Positions 6,845 through 11,494 of a stretch of DNA of 11,494 nt are shown one piece after another. Source of the DNA: an uncultured Collinsella sp. (GTDB taxonomy: Bacteria; Actinomycetota; Coriobacteriia; Coriobacteriales; Coriobacteriaceae); assembly GCA_900545505.1 (NCBI GenBank), contig UQZC01000029.1, positions 1 through 11,494 on the forward strand, read 5' to 3'. The notes beneath the pieces are model-generated. The model did no database searches. It saw only the letters and a program-made list of their open reading frames with translations, and was not told the origin of the DNA. The position numbers and the translations under genes are program-made. Within the stretch, counting starts at the first letter, position 1; each line of letters starts with the position of its first letter.

Positions 6845-6874
6845 ATTATATAGCAACGGCCCCGCATCCGTCAG
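6845..6874 (-). promoter_or_regulatory. Probable promoter of the MFS gene
   Basis: The minus strand has a perfect TATAAT (6845-6850), with CTGACG (6869-6874; 4 of 6 bases of the -35 consensus) 18 bp upstream. The -35 lies in the loop of the hairpin at 6857-6891, so promoter and hairpin overlap. Confidence 0.5.
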
Positions 6875-6891
6875 CAACAGATGCGGGGCCG
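6857..6891 (-). terminator. GC-rich hairpin after feoAB, probable terminator
   Basis: A perfect 12-bp stem (CGGCCCCGCATC, 6857-6868, with 6880-6891) has an 11-nt loop and lies about 40 bp past the feoAB stop. On the minus strand it is followed by TTGCTATATAAT, which has few U residues, so termination may be weak or partly Rho-dependent. The plus-strand side has no U-run either. Confidence 0.5.
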
Positions 6892-6932
6892 AAAACAATT
6901 CGATACACAGAGGTTGCGCCGTCAATTCATAA

Positions 6933-9293
6933 CTAAGCCAACCCCAGCAATATGCCCGCCGAATGCACGACAAACGCCACGATCCAGGCAACGGCAACCT
7001 GAAACGCGAATACGGCCACGGCATAGCGCGCGCCCAACTCGCTCTTGACAGCGCCGATAGCGGCCACGCAAGGCGGGTACAGCAGCGTAAAGACCAAGAA
7101 CACGTAGGCGGTAAACGGCGAAAACATGGTTGACAATGCCGCGGGCGAGGTTGCACCCAAAAGCACGGTGAGGGTCGAGATGACACTCTCCTTGGCGATA
7201 AGTCCGGTGACGAGCGCAGTCGATGCGCGCCAATCGCCAAAGCCAAGCGGCGCCAGCAGCGGAGCGATGATGCTACCCAGACCGGCAAGTAGGCTTTGCG
7301 ACTGATCGGCGACCACATTAAAGCGGATGTCGAACGTCTGAAGGAACCAGATGACCACAGTCGCGGCAAAGATAATGGTAAAGGCCTTGGTAATAAAGTC
7401 CTTGGCCTTATCCCATGCCAGCATCACCGTCGTCTTGACGCTCGGCAGGCGGTAATTGGGAAGCTCCATGATAAACGGCACCGGGTCGCCCTTAAATGCC
7501 GTGCGGTTGAGCACCAAAGCCGCGATGCAGCCGACCACGATACCGATCAGATAGAGCGAGACCATGGCGGGGACCGTCGCCTGCGGGAAAAACGCCCCGC
7601 ACAGCAAGCCGTAAACCGGCAACTTGGCTGAACAGCTCATAAACGGCGTGAGCATGACCGTCATCTTGCGGTCGTGCTCGGATGGGAGCGTACGGGTCGA
7701 CATGATAGCCGGCACGGTGCAGCCAAAACCGACGAGCATGGGCACGAAGCTGCGGCCCGACAGGCCAAAGCGACGCAACACCTTATCCATGACAAAGGCC
7801 ACGCGTGCCATGTAGCCGGAGTCTTCCAGAATGGAGAGGAACAAGAAGAGCACGACGATAATCGGCAGGAAGGTCAGCACGCTGCCCACACCCGTAAGCA
7901 CGCCGTCGACAGCCAGCGAGCGTACCACGTCGTTGGTACCGAACGCCTTGAGGCCCGCATCGGCCGAGGCGATAATGGCAGCGATACCGTCCTCCATGAG
8001 TCCCTGCAACGCCGCGCCGATCACGCCAAACGTCAGCCAAAAGACGAGGCCCATGATCACCAGGAACGCCGGAATGGCCGTGTAGCGACCCGTCAGGATG
8101 CGGTCGATCTTGACGGAGCGCACGTGCTCGCGGCTTTCGTGTGGCTTGACGACGCAGCGCCCGCACACGTCGCCGATAAAGCTAAAACGCATATCGGCCA
8201 GCGCAGATAGGCGGTCGGTGCCGGCCTCGCCCTCCATCTGGGTAATGATGTGCTCGATAGCGTCGAGCTCATTGCGATCCAGGTGAAGCGCCTCGGTTAC
8301 CAGCTCATCGCCCTCGACCAGCTTGGTCGCCGCAAAGCGCACCGGGATGTGCGCCGTCACGGCATGGTCCTCGATCAGGTTAGCAATACCGTGGATGCAG
8401 CGATGCAGCGCACCGCCGTCCGGACCGTCGGGCGCGCAAAAGTCCAGGCGACCAGGGCGCTCGCGGAACCGCGCCACGTGCAAGGCATGATCCACCAACT
8501 CGCCGATACCCTCGTTGCGGGCAGCGCTAATGGGAACAACGGGCACGCCCAACAGGCTCTCGAGCAGGTTGACGTCCACGGCGCCGCCGTTGGCGGTCAC
8601 CTCGTCCATCATGTTGAGCGCGATGACCATGGGGCGGTCGAGCTCCATGAGCTGCAGTGTCAGGTACAGGTTACGCTCGATGTTGGTAGCGTCAATGATG
8701 TCGATGATGGCGTCCGGGCGCTCGTCAAGGATGAACTGACGGCTCACGACCTCTTCGCCTGTGTACGGCGACAGGGAGTAAATGCCAGGCAGGTCGGTAA
8801 CGCTCGCCTCGGGATGGTTACGGATAGCGCCATCTTTGCGGTCGACCGTCACGCCGGGAAAGTTACCGACGTGCTGGTTGGAGCCCGTCAGCTGGTTGAA
8901 TAACGTGGTCTTGCCGCAGTTTTGGTTGCCGGCGAGGGCAAAGTGCAGCGGTGCGCCCTCGGGCACGGCCGTCTTTGCCGCACGGGGCGAATACGTCCCC
9001 TCGCCCAGAGCCGGATGCTCCGTCGTGCCGATTGCGGCGTTAGCGCGCGGACCCGTATCGGTGTCGTGAATACCCACGAGCTCGATGCGAGCGGCATCGT
9101 CCTTGCGCAGTGTCAACTCGTAGCCACGCAGGCGGATCTCGAGCGGATCGCCCATGGGGGCGTACTTCATCATGGTGACTTCGGTGCCCGGCGTTAGACC
9201 CATGTCCAAAATATGCTGTCGGAGTGCCTGATCGTCCGATGCCACCGATGCGACAACGGCGTCCTTTCCAATCTCGAGTGTATCGAGCCTCAC
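6933..9293 (-). CDS. feoB: Fused FeoA-FeoB ferrous iron transporter
   Basis: This 786-aa inner-membrane Fe(II) importer has an N-terminal FeoA domain in the same chain. Residues 1-75 form the small SH3-like FeoA domain (HILDMGLTPGTEVTMMKYAP, then IRLRGYELTLRK). A linker (76-115) follows, then the GTPase domain: G1 GNQNCGKTT (122-130), G2 NFPGVTVD (144-151), G3 DLPG (167-170), G4 NMMD (227-230) and G5 SAARN (256-260). The membrane part runs from about 405 to 786 and includes the two Gate motifs GFGCTVPAI (522-530) and FMSCSAKLPVY (551-561) with their conserved cysteines. The start is a GTG at 9293 with GGGGGAGG 9 nt upstream. FeoA and FeoB are usually separate proteins; fusions are known. Two GGCTAACC boxes over the promoter suggest metal-dependent repression. 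It is a single-gene unit. Confidence 0.96.
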   Translation of the reverse strand: MRLDTLEIGKDAVVASVASDDQALRQHILDMGLTPGTEVTMMKYAPMGDPLEIRLRGYELTLRKDDAARIELVGIHDTDTGPRANAAIGTTEHPALGEGTYSPRAAKTAVPEGAPLHFALAGNQNCGKTTLFNQLTGSNQHVGNFPGVTVDRKDGAIRNHPEASVTDLPGIYSLSPYTGEEVVSRQFILDERPDAIIDIIDATNIERNLYLTLQLMELDRPMVIALNMMDEVTANGGAVDVNLLESLLGVPVVPISAARNEGIGELVDHALHVARFRERPGRLDFCAPDGPDGGALHRCIHGIANLIEDHAVTAHIPVRFAATKLVEGDELVTEALHLDRNELDAIEHIITQMEGEAGTDRLSALADMRFSFIGDVCGRCVVKPHESREHVRSVKIDRILTGRYTAIPAFLVIMGLVFWLTFGVIGAALQGLMEDGIAAIIASADAGLKAFGTNDVVRSLAVDGVLTGVGSVLTFLPIIVVLFLFLSILEDSGYMARVAFVMDKVLRRFGLSGRSFVPMLVGFGCTVPAIMSTRTLPSEHDRKMTVMLTPFMSCSAKLPVYGLLCGAFFPQATVPAMVSLYLIGIVVGCIAALVLNRTAFKGDPVPFIMELPNYRLPSVKTTVMLAWDKAKDFITKAFTIIFAATVVIWFLQTFDIRFNVVADQSQSLLAGLGSIIAPLLAPLGFGDWRASTALVTGLIAKESVISTLTVLLGATSPAALSTMFSPFTAYVFLVFTLLYPPCVAAIGAVKSELGARYAVAVFAFQVAVAWIVAFVVHSAGILLGLA

Positions 9294-9343
9294 GTCCGTG
9301 TTCCTCCCCCGGCGCCCACAGGGCGTTGCATTTAGTTTACCTT

Positions 9344-9368
9344 GGCTAACCGTTTGCCACGGCTAACC
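9344..9368. promoter_or_regulatory. Candidate iron-regulator binding sites upstream of feoAB
   Basis: GGCTAACC occurs twice on the plus strand (9344-9351 and 9361-9368), 17 bp apart in direct orientation and 50-75 bp upstream of the GTG start. It equals the conserved half of the DtxR/IdeR box (TTAGGTTAGSCTAACCTAA), although the opposite halves are poorly conserved. With the possible -10 at 9370-9375 they would cover the transcription start, a position suited to repression by iron-loaded regulator. The regulator itself is not in the window. Confidence 0.45.
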
Positions 9369-9369
9369 A

Positions 9370-9375
9370 ATTGTA
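9370..9375 (-). promoter_or_regulatory. Possible -10 box of the feoAB promoter
   Basis: TACAAT on the minus strand matches TATAAT in 5 of 6 bases. The expected -35 position (about 9393-9398) reads ATGTTC, a poor match, and falls in a dyad, GAACAT-N6-ATGTTC (9393-9410). An activator site is conceivable, but this is weak evidence. Confidence 0.35.
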
Positions 9376-9456
9376 ACCATGCATGATAGCGCGAACATGC
9401 AACGATGTTCAATCAGCAAATTGGCGCAATGGGGACAGGCAGGAGAGTTCAGGGCC

Positions 9457-9655
9457 ATAGTTTCCCGATGAGGCCTCTCGGGGAAACTACATCCCAGAAT
9501 TCCGGCTCGAAACGGGATATGGTTTCCCAAACAGGCCTCTTACGGAAAATGCATCCCGGAATCCCCGCTCGAAACGGGACGCGCTTTCCCAGTCGAGGCC
9601 CTATGGGAAACTGCGTCCCACCTTGAAAGGCAAAACTGGGGCGCAGTTTCCGGGC
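9457..9655. repeat. 62-bp tandem repeat array with internal palindromes
   Basis: Units start at 9457, 9519 and 9581, each exactly 62 bp, with a partial fourth from 9643. Units 1 and 2 agree at about 49 of 62 positions; unit 3 is clearly related in its first 40 bases and more diverged after that. Each unit begins with a TTTCCC...AGGCC...GGGAAA hairpin (perfect 8-bp arms in unit 1, 9459-9466 and 9481-9488), and units 1 and 2 then carry a second inverted repeat, CATCCC...CTCGAAACGGGA. Units abut with no unique spacers, so this is not a CRISPR array. No credible ORF lies here. The array fills most of the gap between feoAB and the esterase gene. Confidence 0.85.
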
Positions 9656-9670
9656 GGGGCATCAAAAACG

Positions 9671-9739
9671 AAGTTGCGGTGGAATAGTTCCTGGATGGGC
9701 CGGTTGATGCCCCAGATAGGAACTATTTCGCCGCAAGTT
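9671..9739. repeat. Nested palindromic repeat, copy 2 (possible terminator)
   Basis: The left arm starts with the same sequence as the copy at 5533-5599 and pairs with the right arm (9718-9739) at 19 of 22 positions. An inner GGGC/GCCC hairpin sits in the loop (about 9697-9713), as in copy 1. It lies 27 bp after the stop codon of the esterase gene on the minus strand, and the stem is followed on that strand by CGTTTTTG. The repeated placement after a gene end supports a terminator-like role. Confidence 0.9.
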
Positions 9740-9765
9740 ATTGAAGGGCTTGGATGCCGGGACTC

Positions 9766-10665
9766 TTACAGATGGCGCTCGAGGAAGCGGAAGGCCAGGC
9801 GGATCCAGGGACGGACGGAAACCTGCCTGTCCTCGTTGTCGACCGCGGTGTTGGCGTTGCCGAGCGAAAGGCCGTGACCACCCTGGTCGAAGACGTGCAT
9901 CTCGCATGCAACGCCCTCCTCGGCCATGCGCTGCGCAAACGGGTAGACCTGCGCGATCGGCGCCGTCTTGTCGTCGGACACGCCCCACACAAAGGTCGGT
10001 GGCATCTGACGCGAAACATGCGTGGTGGGGCAGATGTCGGCCAGATGCTCGTCAGTTGCCTCGCCGCCCGTCACCATCGACAGGTAGTCGTTGAGCAAAT
10101 CGCGTCCCGTCTTGCCGCCCGTCTTGGGCACGCGCAAGTCAATGCGCGGATCGCGCGTCTGCATGTCGCGCACATAGGCAAAGTCGAGCAATGGATAGCC
10201 CAGCACCACGGCATCGGGACGAATGTCGTCCGGACGCGCCCCGGCAAGTGCCGCAAAGGGGCCGGTCTTCCACTGTGTTGCCAGCGAGGCGCAAATCATG
10301 CCGCCAGCAGAAAAGCCCACGACGCACACGCGCTTAGGATCGACATGCCACTCGTCGGCGTTGGCGCGCACCGTGGCGACCATCTTGGCAAGATCTGCCT
10401 GGGGGTGCGGAAAGCTCACGTCACCCGTAGAACTCGTGACATAGTTGAGCACAAAGGCCTGGTAGCCGCGGTCCAAAAATGCAAACGCCACCGGGTCCTG
10501 CTCGTGCGGAGCGATATGCGTGAACCCGCCTCCGCCGCAGATGATCACCGCGGGGCGGCGGCCATTGGGCTTGTCGGGCAGCGGCTCGGCACCCAGATAC
10601 GTAAAGGTCGCCGGATAATCCTCGGTCGGCTCCTCGCCCCACAGCGCATGGTTCTCGACAATCAT
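9766..10665 (-). CDS. Alpha/beta-hydrolase esterase (acetyl esterase/lipase type)
   Basis: This 299-aa serine hydrolase is predicted to cleave ester bonds of small substrates, in the group of acetyl-xylan/BD-FAE-like esterases. It shows CGGGGFTHIAPHEQ (43-56; oxyanion-hole glycines in the HGGG position, where Cys replaces His), the nucleophile elbow GFSAGG (117-122, Ser119), an acid in WGVSDDKTAP (Asp231 or 232) and the catalytic His264 in GGHGLS. There is no signal peptide, so it should be cytosolic. The ATG at 10665 is chosen because AGGGAG lies 6 nt upstream; the frame stays open to 10848, but that extension reads through the intergenic promoter region and does not resemble the family. It is transcribed alone and divergent from the PTS gene. 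The natural substrate is unknown. Confidence 0.88.
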   Translation of the reverse strand: MIVENHALWGEEPTEDYPATFTYLGAEPLPDKPNGRRPAVIICGGGGFTHIAPHEQDPVAFAFLDRGYQAFVLNYVTSSTGDVSFPHPQADLAKMVATVRANADEWHVDPKRVCVVGFSAGGMICASLATQWKTGPFAALAGARPDDIRPDAVVLGYPLLDFAYVRDMQTRDPRIDLRVPKTGGKTGRDLLNDYLSMVTGGEATDEHLADICPTTHVSRQMPPTFVWGVSDDKTAPIAQVYPFAQRMAEEGVACEMHVFDQGGHGLSLGNANTAVDNEDRQVSVRPWIRLAFRFLERHL

Positions 10666-10684
10666 ATGTGCTCCCTTCGCGCAA

Positions 10685-10712
10685 ATTATGCGCCCTTGTT
10701 TTTTGCCTTCAA
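10685..10712 (-). promoter_or_regulatory. Possible promoter of the esterase gene
   Basis: The minus strand has TTGAAG (10707-10712), a 16-bp spacer and CATAAT (10685-10690). The predicted start (about 10678) leaves only a very short leader before the ribosome binding site at 10671-10677. This is plausible but unproven. Confidence 0.4.
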
Positions 10713-10828
10713 GCGTACCCCACTTGAACCCGTGGCGCAGAAACACACCAGCAATAAGTTTCCCTTCAACTGATATATCACATAATCCCAGCTCAGAGGT
10801 ATCGCTGAGCAGCGTAAAATAGGGGGCG

Positions 10829-10855
10829 TTGACCAAGCCGCGAAACACATATGAA
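10829..10855 (+). promoter_or_regulatory. Tentative promoter of the PTS IIA gene
   Basis: The plus strand has TTGACC (10829-10834) followed 15 bp later by TATGAA (10850-10855). The -35 is good, but the spacing is short and the -10 mediocre. A perfect 10-bp palindrome, GAAACGTTTC (10853-10862), overlaps the -10 and could be an operator. Confidence 0.3.
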
Positions 10856-10910
10856 ACGTTTCCGGCAAACCAAACGCGCGATATGCGCCTATATTAAGTT
10901 GGAGGCAACT

Positions 10911-11474
10911 ATGGGTCTGCTCGATTCGCTTAAGTCCACCTTCACCTCGACCGGCGAGGCGTCCGTTCCGCCCGCAGCAAGCTTCGCCACCCGCGAAGGC
11001 GTCATCTATGCCCCCGTCAACGGCGTGCTCGTCAACCTGAACGAGGTTCCCGACGAGACGATCGCCTCGGGCATGCTTGGCCAGGGCTATGGCATCGAGC
11101 CCATTACCGGCACCATCTATGCGCCCGCCAACGGCCGCATCGGCGCCACCACCGTCACCAACCACTCCATCGGCATGATCACCGAGGACGGTCTTCGCGT
11201 GTTCATCCATGTTGGCCTGGGCACCGTGGAAATGAACGGCAAGGGTTTTGCCCGCTTTGTCGAGATGGGCGATGTGGTCAAGGCAGGCCAGCCGCTCATC
11301 AGCTTCGACCGCGAGGCCATTAAGGCCGCTGGTCACGAGGACATCGTAACCGTCATCGTCTCCGAGCTCGATCGTCTTAAGAGCATCGACCATGTCGGCG
11401 AGTCCGGAACGCTTATCGGCGGCAACCCGCTCGTCAAGCTTGGCGACCCGCTGCTGGTAGCCAAGACTAAGTAG
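10911..11474 (+). CDS. PTS glucose-type IIA component (IIA-Glc/Crr-like)
   Basis: This 187-aa soluble phosphocarrier of the sugar phosphotransferase system takes phosphate from HPr and passes it to a IIB domain; in some bacteria it also regulates other carbon uptake. The PTS_EIIA_1 domain fills residues about 25-155: GVIYAPVNGVLVNLNEVPDE (30-49), IYAPANGRI (69-77), TNHSIGM with His85, and VFIHVGLGTVEMNGKGF with the phosphorylated His100. A tail of about 30 residues follows. The ATG at 10911 has a strong GGAGG site (10901-10905); an upstream extension to 10851 has no family match. No IIB or IIC gene is in view, so it may serve several transporters or be the first gene of a larger unit. Only 20 bases follow its stop before the window ends. 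Confidence 0.92.
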   Translation: MGLLDSLKSTFTSTGEASVPPAASFATREGVIYAPVNGVLVNLNEVPDETIASGMLGQGYGIEPITGTIYAPANGRIGATTVTNHSIGMITEDGLRVFIHVGLGTVEMNGKGFARFVEMGDVVKAGQPLISFDREAIKAAGHEDIVTVIVSELDRLKSIDHVGESGTLIGGNPLVKLGDPLLVAKTK

Positions 11475-11494
11475 CCAGGCCCCGCGCCACACAG

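Noticed and set aside
9393..9410. LexA/SOS box
   Set aside because: GAAC and GTTC are present but separated by 10 bp, not the 4 bp of the Gram-positive LexA site; it is better described as an unassigned dyad.
9457..9655. CRISPR array
   Set aside because: Units are contiguous with a 62-bp period and diverged from each other, with no unique spacers between conserved repeats and no cas genes nearby.
9754..10773. Plus-strand open frame of 339 codons over the esterase
   Set aside because: Antisense to a gene with a complete Ser-Asp-His triad; no ribosome binding site or family motif of its own.
10853..10866. Catabolite-responsive element (cre) before the PTS gene
   Set aside because: GAAACGTTTC resembles the core but lacks one base of the cre spacing and the terminal bases, so the match is not good enough.
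10686..11492. Minus-strand open frame of 268 codons over the PTS gene
   Set aside because: It is a shadow of the clear IIA-Glc-like gene on the plus strand and runs on into the esterase promoter region. It shows no recognisable domain.

Overview
The window is a stretch of high-GC bacterial chromosome with ordinary housekeeping and accessory genes. The protein sequences, the GC-biased codons, the FeoA-FeoB fusion and the repeated intergenic palindromes fit a gut actinobacterium of the Coriobacteriia, most likely Collinsella. That placement is inference from recognition, not from a search. Most genes lie on the minus strand, so transcription runs mainly from high to low coordinates.

Layout. 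At 52-1365 (minus) is the complete rplJ-rplL unit for the ribosomal stalk: a near-consensus promoter, a leader that looks like the L10-binding leader, an intrinsic terminator acting as attenuator, rplJ, rplL and a strong final terminator. A roughly 218-bp imperfect palindrome (1355-1572) sits upstream and overlaps the -35 box. Next come a class I/II aminotransferase (minus, 1624-2760) and, divergent from it, a 220-aa protein of unknown function (plus, 2854-3516). The latter meets head-on, with 1 bp between, a tightly coupled minus pair: a GH13 alpha-amylase-family enzyme followed 3 bp later by a family-6-type uracil/hypoxanthine-DNA glycosylase. Further right on the minus strand are an MFS exporter of the SotB/AraJ type (5615-6811) and a fused FeoA-FeoB ferrous iron transporter (6933-9293). 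A repeat-rich gap of about 470 bp follows, then an alpha/beta-hydrolase esterase (minus, 9766-10665). Divergent from the esterase is a glucose-type PTS IIA protein (plus, 10911-11474).

Functional themes are ribosome stalk synthesis under autogenous control, carbohydrate use (GH13 enzyme, PTS IIA, a sugar-type exporter, an esterase), iron uptake and DNA repair. I found no classical mobile element, CRISPR array, tRNA or rRNA. I also did not find a complete unknown multi-gene system. The least explained content is intergenic: three different palindromic or tandem repeat types. One occurs twice, each time just after the stop codon of a minus-strand gene and followed by a T-rich stretch. Another is an exact-period 62-bp tandem array upstream of the iron transporter.
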